A stretch of 64,000 bases of DNA from Nibricoccus aquaticus. Lineage in GTDB: Bacteria > Verrucomicrobiota > Verrucomicrobiia > Opitutales > Opitutaceae. The notes beneath the pieces were generated by a model that saw nothing but the letters and a program-made list of their open reading frames with translations, was not told the DNA's origin and did not search any database. This document shows positions 27,131-35,589 of the stretch, one piece after another. The stretch is from positions 3,179,501 through 3,243,500 of the forward strand of contig NZ_CP023344.1 of NCBI RefSeq assembly GCF_002310495.1. The letters run 5' to 3'. A program made the position numbers and the translations under genes. Each line of letters opens with the position of its first letter. The stretch's first letter is position 1.

Positions 27131-27155
27131 GGCCTGACGTGAAGTCAGGCCCTAC
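27131..27155 (-). repeat. REP-like hairpin
   Basis: Perfect 8-bp arms GGCCTGAC and GTCAGGCC around GTGAA, then CTAC. It lies directly after the stop of the asparaginase-like gene at 27161, between it and amidase 10; it could also mark an mRNA 3' end or a processing site. Confidence 0.6.
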
Positions 27156-27160
27156 ATGGG

Positions 27161-28948
27161 TCAGTGGGTGTCGAAGAGGGCCTGGTAGAGTTTCACCTTT
27201 TCCTTGATGGCGGTGATTTCGGCGGGAGTGGGTTTTTCGGGATCGGCGGCGTGGGGTAGCGGGCCGTACTTCATGAGGGCGGCGGTTAGGAGGAGCCGGG
27301 CCTTGGTGGCGATGGCGTTGCTGCCCTCGATGAAGAGATTGTTCGGGTTGGTGTTCACGAGGGCATGCGCATCACCGCGGGCGACGCGAACGACGGGCAG
27401 ACCGCAGAGGACGGCTTTTTCCAAGGCCATGTCCTGGGAGCGTGACAGGCTCGCGTAAGGGGAGAGGCCTTCGGCGACGACACCCGCGAGCGGGTATTTC
27501 TCGAGAAGCATGTCGAAGGTGGCGGTGAAGCCTTTTTCACCGGCAGGATTGGGTTCGCCGGCGTCATCGTACCAGTTGTCGCCCTTGAGCATGGCGACCT
27601 TGGGGATGGCCTTAGGGACGAGTTCGCCCTTCGCGTCTTTGATGGCGACGGGGACCTTGTGGAATTTACCGTCGTGGCGCAGGAGACCGTCGATGGTGGC
27701 GGGGAGCGCGGTGACGCGGACTTCGGAGTTCCAGGTGTGTTTGCGGGTGGGGACGTTGGTGATGTAGCCGCCGGTCGTCATCACGCCGAGGATACCGCCG
27801 TAGCCGCCGGTGGCGACGTAGCCGCCGGGGTGGGCGTCGCCTTTGACGATCTCGCGGCCGGAGTAGATCATCTCGTCCTGGACCATGACGGCACCCAGGC
27901 GGTTTTTGCCATCGGGGCCGGCCCAGATTTTGGAGAGGACGTAGTTAATGGAATCGAGGATGTTGCCGTCGCCGTCAGCGCTGATGACGCCGCGATGGCG
28001 GTGGGCGGAGTTGACGGAGATCGGGAGGGGCGTGTCTACGAGGAGGTTGAGCCAGTAGACGGTGCCTTCGGACGTGGGGCTGCCTTCAAGCCAAAGGGCG
28101 CCGGCGTATTTGCCGCTGGAGAGAGCGGCCTGCATGCGGTTGGCCGCCTGCGCGAGCATGGGGCGGGTTTGGGCGGCGCCGTAGGGACCGTAGGTGAAAA
28201 AATCTTCCCCGAGTTTTTCGGGGGCGATGTCGCCCTCACCGATGTCGGTGCGCTTGGCGGCGGGTAGGCCCTTGGGGTATCCGGCGGCTGGAACGCCGCG
28301 GTAAAAGTCGTAGTCGGCCTTGGAGAAAATCCCGCCGCCGTTGCGCTCGATCTCTTCGAAGATGCGGGAGGGATCGGGGACGAACGTCTGGCGGGATTGG
28401 GCGAAGGGGGCGCCAGGTTTGGTGGAGGTGCTTTCCCAAGCGCTGCCGTCGGATTGGCGGCCCATGTAGGGGAGCGCGTAGAGGCCGTCCTCGGGTTTGA
28501 GCGTGACGGCGTAGGCGGGTTTGTCGGAGGGGCTTTTCTTTTCTTTGGAAAACTCGCCGGAGGCGTTCACGTAGCCGTCGGGTGCGGCGTAGAGTTCGGA
28601 GACCTGGCTCTCGAGCGGATGCGCCGTGAACATCTCGATGTAGATCGTGGCGGGAGCGGCGAGGCGCTGGTAGCGTGGCCAGTCGGTGAGGGTGCGGCCG
28701 TAGGCGTCTTTGCGTAGGGGGAGGCCGTACTGCTCGCGGGCCTTGTTACTCGTGATGAGCGGGGCGTTGTTCTGGATAGTCGCGGTGGGGCCGGAGAAGA
28801 CGGCGATGCGGGGCTTGTCGGCTGCGAGAGCAGTGGATGAAAGCGGAAGGAGGGCGAGAGCGGTGGCGAGGGCGCGGACCAGGGGTCCGACGCTGCGGGG
28901 AGAAGTCCCACCGGATCGGTGGGCGCGATGCGGTGGGGGGAAGGTCAT
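27161..28948 (-). CDS. Divergent asparaginase-like exported protein
   Basis: 595 residues, leader ending near TALAAD. Asparaginase ancestry is seen in the order of blocks: IAVFSGPTATIQ (in the place of LFTTGGTIQ), EGSPTSEGTVYWLNL (in the place of HGTDTMEETAYFLDL), SADGDGNILDSINYV, VQDEMIYSGREIVKG and NVPTRKHTWNSEV. The Thr89 equivalent is Ser290, the Asp90 position is Pro291, and the Lys is Lys369. Roughly 150 extra residues (about 65-270) separate the first two blocks. The extreme C-terminus lacks the usual QLALT-IFNEY ending. It may have lost asparaginase activity or gained another. It sits 4 nt upstream of the Tat block and follows amidase 11. Confidence 0.7.
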   Translation of the reverse strand: MTFPPPHRAHRSGGTSPRSVGPLVRALATALALLPLSSTALAADKPRIAVFSGPTATIQNNAPLITSNKAREQYGLPLRKDAYGRTLTDWPRYQRLAAPATIYIEMFTAHPLESQVSELYAAPDGYVNASGEFSKEKKSPSDKPAYAVTLKPEDGLYALPYMGRQSDGSAWESTSTKPGAPFAQSRQTFVPDPSRIFEEIERNGGGIFSKADYDFYRGVPAAGYPKGLPAAKRTDIGEGDIAPEKLGEDFFTYGPYGAAQTRPMLAQAANRMQAALSSGKYAGALWLEGSPTSEGTVYWLNLLVDTPLPISVNSAHRHRGVISADGDGNILDSINYVLSKIWAGPDGKNRLGAVMVQDEMIYSGREIVKGDAHPGGYVATGGYGGILGVMTTGGYITNVPTRKHTWNSEVRVTALPATIDGLLRHDGKFHKVPVAIKDAKGELVPKAIPKVAMLKGDNWYDDAGEPNPAGEKGFTATFDMLLEKYPLAGVVAEGLSPYASLSRSQDMALEKAVLCGLPVVRVARGDAHALVNTNPNNLFIEGSNAIATKARLLLTAALMKYGPLPHAADPEKPTPAEITAIKEKVKLYQALFDTH

Positions 28949-28952
28949 GGGA

Positions 28953-30554
28953 TCAGTAGGTGATTTTTTCGATGCCGAGGAGCGGCGTAGTGGCGGGCAA
29001 CTTACGTTGCGGGTTCGCCTGTTCGTAGGCGTAGGCGACCTTGATGAGCGTTGGTTCGTCGTAGAGTCGGGCGAGGATCTCGAGGCCGACGGGCACGCCG
29101 TCGGTGTTGAAACCGGCGGGGACGGTCATCGCGGGCATGCCGCTGGCGGTGGAGATGCGGTTACCGTTGCCGGCTACGCGGCTGCGGGCGTCGTTGGGCG
29201 GCGTGGGCGTCTCGCCTTTGTTGGGAACGGCGTCGGCGATGGTGCGGACGGGTTTGGTCTCGTGCGGGTAGACGAGGACATCGACCTGCCAGCGGTCCAT
29301 GAGCTCGTGGACAAATTTTTGGAGGACGAAGCGGCCTTCGAGTTTGGCGATGTACTCGGCGTTGCCGGTGGGTTCGGCGGCGGATTGTTCTTCGTCGTAG
29401 CGTTTCTGGAGGCGGCCGATCACGCCGCCTTTGACGAGGTCGGGGATGGTCTTGATCGGGAACTGGGGACCGCGGCTGGCGAAGTAGGCTTCGAGGGCGA
29501 CGCGGTTCTCGGCGTTGCCGTAGTTGGTCTCGCGGACGAGGTCCCAGAGATTTGCACCGACAGGGAGCGGGTCGATGACGACGGCGCCGGCGTCCTTGAG
29601 TTTCTTGATGGCAGCCTCGATGAGCTCGACGGCGGGTTTGTCGGCGTCTTCGGTGCCGAAGAGTTCGCGGACGACGCCGATGCGGGCGCCTTTGAGGCCG
29701 TCCTTCTTGAGCGAGGAGAGATAGTTGTCGGATGGCGTTTTCCCGAGGCCCTTGTATGAGAAAAGGTCCGACGCATCGGTGCCGGCCATGATGGACATGG
29801 TGATGGCGGCGTCGGTGACGGAGCGGGCCATGGGGCCGGCGCGGTCATAGGTGATTGAGATCGGGATGATGCCGGCGCGGGAGACGAGGCCTTCGGAGGG
29901 CGCGAAGCCGACGAGGTTGGCCTTGGTGGAGGGATTGCGGATGGAGGAGCCGGTCTCGGTGCCGAGGCCAACCCAGCCGAAGAGAGCGGTCACACCCGCG
30001 CCTGAGCCGCCGGAGGAACCACCGGGAATTTTTTCTAGGTTGTAGGGGTTGAGGACCTGGCCGCCGAGGGAGCTGGTGCCAGTGGCGCCGCGGGCGAATT
30101 CATCGAGATTGGTTTTTGCGAGGATGATCGCGCCGGCGGCGCGGAGGCGGGCGATGGTGAAGGCGTCGCGGAACGGGACGGTGCCAGCGAGCGCCTTGGC
30201 TCCACCGGTGGTGGCGAGGTCGAAAGTGTCGTAGTTATCTTTCACCAACACGGGGACGCCGTGCATGAGGGAGCGCGGGCCTTTGGCTTTGCGTTCGGCG
30301 TCGAGGGCACGGGCGAGTTCGAGCGCCTTCGGGTGGAGCGTGAGGATCGCGTTGAGCTTGGGGCCGGCCTGGTCGTAGGCGGCGATGCGCTTCAAGTAGA
30401 CCTCGACGACTTTTTCGGAGGTGAGGCCGGCGTCGTAGGCTTTTTGGAGATCGAGGATCGTCGCGGTGGACAGGTCCAGCTCGGCGGCGCGAGTGAATGT
30501 ATGCGCGGCGCTGGTGAACGCGGCTGCGATAAGAAGGACGCGGGAGAGTCTCAT
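28953..30554 (-). CDS. Secreted amidase-signature hydrolase 11
   Basis: 533 residues; Sec signal ending near TRAAE. Triad: Lys105 (LVKDNYDTFD), Ser180 (GGSSGG), Ser204 (GTETGSSIRNP, the second Gly replaced by Ser). Related to amidase 12 through KDNYDTFDxxTTGGAxAL and LAKTNLDE-ARG. Tail TPLLGIEKITY. It is 6 nt downstream of amidase 12 and 4 nt upstream of the divergent asparaginase-like gene. Confidence 0.92.
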   Translation of the reverse strand: MRLSRVLLIAAAFTSAAHTFTRAAELDLSTATILDLQKAYDAGLTSEKVVEVYLKRIAAYDQAGPKLNAILTLHPKALELARALDAERKAKGPRSLMHGVPVLVKDNYDTFDLATTGGAKALAGTVPFRDAFTIARLRAAGAIILAKTNLDEFARGATGTSSLGGQVLNPYNLEKIPGGSSGGSGAGVTALFGWVGLGTETGSSIRNPSTKANLVGFAPSEGLVSRAGIIPISITYDRAGPMARSVTDAAITMSIMAGTDASDLFSYKGLGKTPSDNYLSSLKKDGLKGARIGVVRELFGTEDADKPAVELIEAAIKKLKDAGAVVIDPLPVGANLWDLVRETNYGNAENRVALEAYFASRGPQFPIKTIPDLVKGGVIGRLQKRYDEEQSAAEPTGNAEYIAKLEGRFVLQKFVHELMDRWQVDVLVYPHETKPVRTIADAVPNKGETPTPPNDARSRVAGNGNRISTASGMPAMTVPAGFNTDGVPVGLEILARLYDEPTLIKVAYAYEQANPQRKLPATTPLLGIEKITY

Positions 30555-30560
30555 GAGAGG

Positions 30561-32141
30561 TCAGTACGTGATGGTTTCGCCGGGGAGGGGCGGGGTGATT
30601 TTCGGGAGTTTGCGATGCGGCGCGGTCTGTTCGTAGCCGTAGGCGATCTGGAGGATCTTCGCGTCGTCGAAGGCGGCGCCGAGGAACTCGATGCCGTTGG
30701 GCGTGCCGTCGGCGGTGAAGCCGGCGGGAACGGTGATTGCGGGGAGGCCACAGTAGTCGCTGATGCTCTGGCCGGATGCGCCGGGAGGAAGGGGCCAGGT
30801 GCCGGCTTTGGGAAGCGGGCCGGAGCGCACGGGATAGACGAGCGCGTCGAGGTCGAACTTCACCATGAGGTCCTCGAGGAGATCCTTGAGGATGGCGCGA
30901 TTCCGGTACTTGCCGGCGTATTCAGCATTCAATTCGAGTACGATAGCGGCTTCGGATTCGGCGTAGCGCTCCTTGAGTCGTGGATGGAATTTTCCGGTCT
31001 TGATGAGATCGGCGAGCGTGGAGACGGGCTGGTTCGCGCCGCGGGCTGCGAGGTAGCTGTTAAAGGATGCCTTGAATTCGTAGTTGCTGACGCCCTGACC
31101 CTGAAGCATCGCGAAGAGATCGGTGCCGGATGAGACGGGATCGATGATGATAGCACCGGCGTCCTTCATCTTCGTGACGGCGTCCTCGATGAGCTTGTGA
31201 TACTCGGCGTGCTCGGGGCCGTTCTTGAAGAGATCGCGGAGGATGCCGAGGCGTTTGCCTTTGAGCGCGCCTGGCTTGAGGAAGCTCTCGTAAGGGGCGT
31301 CGGGAGTTTTGCCGATGCTGAGGCGGGTGATCTGGTCGTTGGGATCGATGCCGGCCATGACGGTGAGCATCACGGCGCAATCGTAGACGCTGACGGTCAT
31401 CGGTCCGCCGCGGTCTTGTGTCATGGAGATCGGCATGATGCCCGCGCGGCTGAGAAGACCTTCGGTCGCGACCATGCCGACGATGTTGTTGTCGTTGGCG
31501 GGATGGCGGACGGAGCCGCCGGTTTCGGTGCCGAGTCCGACGAGTGCGTAGACAGCGGCGACACCGGCACCGGTGCCCGCGCTAGAGCCGCCGGGGATGA
31601 GATCGAGTGCGTGAGGATTGAGCGTTTGTCCGCCGAGGGAGCTGACGCCGTTTCCGCCGCGGGCCATTTCATCGAGGTTGGTTTTGGCGATGATGATGGC
31701 CCCGGCCTCGCGGAGTTTTTTGACCATGAAGGCATCGTGCGCGGGGACGGCATCTTTGAGCGCGAGCGCTCCGCCGGTAGTCGGCATGTCGAAGGTGTCG
31801 TAGTTGTCCTTCACGAGCACGGGGATGCCGTGCAGGGCGGAACGGACTTTTCCTGATTTTCGCTCGGCATCGAGGGCGCGGGCTTCGGCGAGGGCGCGTT
31901 CGCCGTTGTTGTAGATGACGGCGTTGAGCTTGGGTCCGGCCTGATCGTACGCGGCGATGCGCGCGAGCGAGAGTTTGACCAGTTGCTCGGAGGTCAGCGC
32001 GCCGGCGGTGAGGGCGGCGTTGACCTCTTTGAGCGTGGACTGGGTGAGGACGAGGGTTTCGGCGCTGGCCGGTTTGAGCAGTGCGAGCGCACTGAGGACG
32101 GCGAGTGCGAGCGACCGGCGCAGGCGGAGATTAGTATTCAT
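30561..32141 (-). CDS. Secreted amidase-signature hydrolase 12
   Basis: 526 residues when started at ATG 32141, which gives a clean Sec signal (LRLRRSLALAVLSALALLKPASA). This start overlaps the last 11 nt of the asparaginase gene upstream, whose final codons are in another frame, so translation is probably coupled. A longer open frame to 32285 lies wholly inside that gene and is rejected. Triad: Lys111, Ser186 (GGSSAG), Ser210 (GTETGGSVRHP). Tail PPLPGETITY. Confidence 0.92.
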   Translation of the reverse strand: MNTNLRLRRSLALAVLSALALLKPASAETLVLTQSTLKEVNAALTAGALTSEQLVKLSLARIAAYDQAGPKLNAVIYNNGERALAEARALDAERKSGKVRSALHGIPVLVKDNYDTFDMPTTGGALALKDAVPAHDAFMVKKLREAGAIIIAKTNLDEMARGGNGVSSLGGQTLNPHALDLIPGGSSAGTGAGVAAVYALVGLGTETGGSVRHPANDNNIVGMVATEGLLSRAGIMPISMTQDRGGPMTVSVYDCAVMLTVMAGIDPNDQITRLSIGKTPDAPYESFLKPGALKGKRLGILRDLFKNGPEHAEYHKLIEDAVTKMKDAGAIIIDPVSSGTDLFAMLQGQGVSNYEFKASFNSYLAARGANQPVSTLADLIKTGKFHPRLKERYAESEAAIVLELNAEYAGKYRNRAILKDLLEDLMVKFDLDALVYPVRSGPLPKAGTWPLPPGASGQSISDYCGLPAITVPAGFTADGTPNGIEFLGAAFDDAKILQIAYGYEQTAPHRKLPKITPPLPGETITY

Positions 32142-33264
32142 TGAAGATGCGGGTGACCTCGGCGAGGTCGGTGGATTGGGTGAGCGCGAGCTGGAGTAGG
32201 ATCCGGGCTTTTTCCGGGTGAAGGTTGTCGCCGGGGACCATTTTCGCTTCGCGGCGGCGCGGCGTGTCCTGCACGCGGCCGCCATAGGTGCGAGCGGTCA
32301 TGACGACGACGACGCCTTTTTCCTGGGCACGTTTAACGGCGGCCTGCTGGCTCGTAGTGGCTCCGCCAGCACCGACGCCGTCGATGACGATGCCTTTGAC
32401 GCCGTGTTCGACAGCGGCGTCGATGAAGTAGCCGGGCGCTTCGCGATAACCGTAGAAAATCTCGACTGCGGGAACGGTCGGGTAGGATTTACCCGCGAAC
32501 TCTGAGCCGGTGGTGTGACGGCGGATGACGTCGCGCTGGAAAACGATTCTGTCGGGATCGGCGACACCGATGGCGCCGACGTCGACGCCCTTGAAGGTGT
32601 GCGTGCGGTAGGCGCTGGTTTTATCGAGATCGCGGGCGGGAGTGATGAGGTTGTTGGTGCAGTGGAGCACGCCTTTGCCCCAAGCCTCTTTGGTGGCGGC
32701 GACGCGTATGGCGTCGAAGAGATTGCGGGGGCCGTCGCCGGACATGGCGGACCAGGGACGTTGCGAGCCGACGAAGACGATGGGCTTATCGGTCTTCACG
32801 GTGAGGTTCATGTAGAAGGCGACCTCGGACTGGGTGTTGGTGCCGTGGGTGACGACCATGCCGTCGACGTTGGGATCGTTCGCGAGCTCGTTGAGACGCT
32901 GGGAAACGCGGTGGAGATCTTCGTGCGTTTCCTGGCCGGAGGCGCGGTTCTGCGGAGCACGTTGATCGTCCACGGTGACGCGGGCGACGGTGGCTACCTC
33001 GGGCATCTCGTTGACCCAGTCGATGGGCTCGACGCGGACGCCGCCACCGTAGTTGGTGATGTTGGTACGTGGTTCACCGCGGCTGGCGATGGTACCGCCC
33101 ATAGAGACGAGGACGATGCGCGGGAGCGTGGCGGCGTTGGCCGGCATCGCTGGCGGCGGAGAGTAAGTCGGAATTTCCGCCGTGAAGGCGGAGGGACTGA
33201 GCAGTGAGCAGTGGCCGATGACCACGGCGGAGAGGAGAAGGCGGGAGAAATTTTTTGAGCGCAT
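32131..33264 (-). CDS. Exported asparaginase-type amidohydrolase B (HGTNT variant)
   Basis: 377 residues. Leader LLSAVVIGHCSLLSPSAFTAE is encoded partly by heptad repeats at 33198-33224. Catalytic Thr58 (SMGGTI), Thr142 and Lys215 (DLDKTSA) are present; the signature reads HGTNTQSE, so Asp90 of the family is Asn143. RPWSAMSGDGP and the final IFNEY are family-typical. The stop overlaps the amidase 12 start by 11 nt. Substrate preference is uncertain because the residue that binds the alpha-amino group is changed. Confidence 0.87.
   Translation of the reverse strand: MRSKNFSRLLLSAVVIGHCSLLSPSAFTAEIPTYSPPPAMPANAATLPRIVLVSMGGTIASRGEPRTNITNYGGGVRVEPIDWVNEMPEVATVARVTVDDQRAPQNRASGQETHEDLHRVSQRLNELANDPNVDGMVVTHGTNTQSEVAFYMNLTVKTDKPIVFVGSQRPWSAMSGDGPRNLFDAIRVAATKEAWGKGVLHCTNNLITPARDLDKTSAYRTHTFKGVDVGAIGVADPDRIVFQRDVIRRHTTGSEFAGKSYPTVPAVEIFYGYREAPGYFIDAAVEHGVKGIVIDGVGAGGATTSQQAAVKRAQEKGVVVVMTARTYGGRVQDTPRRREAKMVPGDNLHPEKARILLQLALTQSTDLAEVTRIFNEY
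33198..33224. repeat. Heptanucleotide tandem repeat in a signal-peptide coding region
   Basis: Units TGAGCAG, TGAGCAG, TGGCCGA, TGACCA on the plus strand. On the minus strand they encode VIGHCSLLS in the leader of asparaginase-type protein B. Confidence 0.7.
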
Positions 33265-33306
33265 GTGCGAAAGTTCTATGAGGAGGAGTCGTGGGTTGGG
33301 TCTGGC

Positions 33307-34347
33307 TCAGTACTCGTTGAACATGCGTTGAATTTCCTTCGGGTCGGTCGTCTTGGTGAGAGCGAGGCGAAGAAGGATGCGCGCTTTATGCGGCGAGATG
33401 TTGTCGGAAGTGGGCACGCTGGATTCGGCGCTGCGGGTGCTTTCGAGGACGCGGCCGGAGCCCTTGCGGTCGCTGTTCACAAAGACGACGCCCTTGGCCT
33501 GGCCGTTTTTGACTGCCTCGCGACTACCACCGGTGAGGACGATACCCTTGGCGCCAGCGGCGACGAAGGCATCGATCGCGGTGCCATCGGACTCCTGGTA
33601 ACCGTACGTGATGTCGACGCGGGGGAGCGTGGTGAGCGTGGAGACGTCGAACTCGGACTTGCTGGTATGGCGCGTCGTGGGCTTGCGATAGAAGACGATG
33701 CGATCTGAGTCGGCGAAACCGAGAGGGCCGGAGTCGCGGGCGACGAACGTATCCATGCGATTGGTATTTCCCTTGGTGGTTTCGCGGGCGGCGTTGATCT
33801 CGTCATTGAGGAGGATCATGACGCCCTTGCCGCGAGCTTCAGGCGTGGCGGCGGTGCGCACGGCATTGAGAAGGTTGAACGGACCATCACGGGAAACGGC
33901 GGTGAAGGGACGCATCGCACCGACGACCACGACGGGTTTGTCGGACTTGATGACGAGGTTGAGGAAGTAGGCGGTCTCCTCGAGCGTGGCGGTGCCGTGA
34001 GTGACGACAGCGCCTGCGGACTCGGGCTTCGCGAGCCATTCGTTGATAGCCTTGGCGAGACGGAGCTGGATCTCGGTGTTAACGCTCGGCGAGCCGACGT
34101 TGGAGATTTCCATGTAGGAGAGATCGGCGAAATCTTTCATCTCGGGGAGATCGGCGATCAGTTCCTCGGGCGTCACTTTGCCGTCGGAATACTCCATGTG
34201 TTTCTGGCGGTGATTGCCTTTGCTTTGGATGGTGCCGCCGGTGGTGAAGAGCTTCACCTTGGGCAGGTCGGCACCGACAGCGGTGAGTGCGGAGAGAAGT
34301 GTGAGAGCGGCGGCGGTGAGCACGCAGCGGAGAGAATGAGGATGCAT
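33307..34347 (-). CDS. Exported asparaginase-type amidohydrolase C (HGTAT variant)
   Basis: 346 residues, Sec signal ending near AVGAD. It belongs to a second subgroup together with the gene at 44978: both share LFTTGGTIQSKG, GKVTPEELIADLPE, ISNVGS and VGAMRPFTA-SRDGP. Catalytic Thr39, Thr119 and Lys192 (ETTKGNT) are present, but the Asp of HGTDT is Ala120, removing the carboxylate entirely. Ends QRMFNEY. Followed 42 nt later by gene B. Confidence 0.88.
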   Translation of the reverse strand: MHPHSLRCVLTAAALTLLSALTAVGADLPKVKLFTTGGTIQSKGNHRQKHMEYSDGKVTPEELIADLPEMKDFADLSYMEISNVGSPSVNTEIQLRLAKAINEWLAKPESAGAVVTHGTATLEETAYFLNLVIKSDKPVVVVGAMRPFTAVSRDGPFNLLNAVRTAATPEARGKGVMILLNDEINAARETTKGNTNRMDTFVARDSGPLGFADSDRIVFYRKPTTRHTSKSEFDVSTLTTLPRVDITYGYQESDGTAIDAFVAAGAKGIVLTGGSREAVKNGQAKGVVFVNSDRKGSGRVLESTRSAESSVPTSDNISPHKARILLRLALTKTTDPKEIQRMFNEY

Positions 34348-34390
34348 AGAGTGGGACTTACAGGGCCGATGGGTTGCGCGGAGTCACAGA

Positions 34391-34411
34391 CCGACGTGAA
34401 GTCGGGCCTAC
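34391..34411 (-). repeat. REP-like hairpin
   Basis: CCGAC and GTCGG arms around GTGAA, followed by GCCTAC on the plus strand. It lies in the 84-nt gap between asparaginase-type genes C and D, same orientation as the other copies. Confidence 0.5.
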
Positions 34412-34431
34412 GACGGAGGCAGCAACGTGGA

Positions 34432-35508
34432 TCAGTACGTGTCGAAGATACGTTGGATTTCGGTGAGGTCGGTGGTCTTGGTGAGCGCGAGCATCAGGAG
34501 GATGCGGGCTTTCTCGGGCGGGAGATCGTCGCCAGGGACGATTTTGGATTCGCGACGACGAGGCGTGTCTTGAACTCGGCCGCTGCGAGTGCGGGCGGTG
34601 GCGACGATGACGACGCCTTTTTCCTGGGCCTTCTTGACGGCATCCACCTGGCCGCCGGCAGGTGAACCTGCGCCGGTGCCATCGATGATGATTCCCTTCA
34701 CGCCGTGATCGACGAGTGCATCGACGAGATAGCCGGGCGATTCGGTGTAGGCGTAGAGAATTTCAACCGACGGAAGTGTGGCGGGGAGTTTCGAGATGTT
34801 GAACTCGGACTCGGAGGTGTGTTTGCGGAGAGGCTTGTTGTAGATGACGACCTTGTCGGAGTCAGCGTAGCCGAGCGGGCCGGTGTTGGGACTCTTGAAG
34901 GTTTCCAGCCGATACGCGCTGGTCTTGGTAACATCGCGCGCGCCATTGAGCGTGTCGTTCATCATGTGGAGGACGCCCATGCCGGCTGCCTCGGGAGTGG
35001 CGGCGATGCGGACGGCGTTGTAGAGATTCATCGGACCGTCGCCGCTGAGCCCGGACCAGGGACGCTGCGAACCGACGAAGACGACGGGCTTTTTCACCGA
35101 GACGGTGAGGTGCATGAACCACGCGGCTTCGGCGAGGGTGTTGGTGCCGTGAGTGACGACGATGCCATCGATGGATTGGTCGTTGGCGAGTTCCTGTAGG
35201 CGCTTCGCAACGCGAGCGAGGTACGGGAATGTGTCGCCGCCGACGGTGCCCTCGGGCTGACGCATGTCCTCGGCGGTGACGGTGGCCACCTCTTGAACTT
35301 CGGGGAGGAAATCCAGCCACTCCTGCGGGGCGACGCCGTTGCCTTTGCCGCCGTAGTTGTTCAGGTTCATGCGCGACGACGCCTTGCTGGCGATCGTGCC
35401 TCCCATGGAGACGATCACGACTTTAGGTTTGGCGAAGGCGGAGGCGGTCAGCGCTGCGAATGCGGCGGAGATCAGGAAGAGGGAGCGGAGGCGGGTGTGT
35501 TTGCGCAT
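34432..35508 (-). CDS. Exported asparaginase-type amidohydrolase D (HGTNT variant)
   Basis: 358 residues; Sec signal LRSLFLISAAFAALTASAFA. Thr38 (SMGGTIASKAS), Thr122 and Lys195 (DVTKTSAYR) are present; Asp90 is Asn123 (THGTNTLAE). Close to genes A, B and E of this window through GSQRPWSGLSGDGP-NLYNAVRIAATPEA and SPGYLVDALVDHGVKGIIIDGTGAG. Ends IQRIFDTY. Three asparaginase-type genes follow each other here (D, C, B) before two amidases. Confidence 0.88.
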   Translation of the reverse strand: MRKHTRLRSLFLISAAFAALTASAFAKPKVVIVSMGGTIASKASSRMNLNNYGGKGNGVAPQEWLDFLPEVQEVATVTAEDMRQPEGTVGGDTFPYLARVAKRLQELANDQSIDGIVVTHGTNTLAEAAWFMHLTVSVKKPVVFVGSQRPWSGLSGDGPMNLYNAVRIAATPEAAGMGVLHMMNDTLNGARDVTKTSAYRLETFKSPNTGPLGYADSDKVVIYNKPLRKHTSESEFNISKLPATLPSVEILYAYTESPGYLVDALVDHGVKGIIIDGTGAGSPAGGQVDAVKKAQEKGVVIVATARTRSGRVQDTPRRRESKIVPGDDLPPEKARILLMLALTKTTDLTEIQRIFDTY

Positions 35509-35547
35509 GAAAAGGAGAAGAGAGGTGGCGGGAGCGGGGATAAGGGT

Positions 35548-35574
35548 TCAGGCCCGACGCGAGGTCGGGCCTGA
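35548..35574 (-). repeat. Strong 11-bp-arm hairpin (REP-like)
   Basis: Perfect arms TCAGGCCCGAC and GTCGGGCCTGA around GCGAG, 15 nt after the stop of amidase 13 and 39 nt before the next start. No T-run follows. It may protect or attenuate the message between the Tat amidase pair and the asparaginase trio. Confidence 0.6.
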
Positions 35575-35589
35575 CAAGGAGGCGGGCGA

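Noticed and set aside
32142-32285. N-terminal extension of amidase 12
   Set aside because: It lies entirely inside the upstream asparaginase-type gene; ATG 32141 gives a normal signal peptide.
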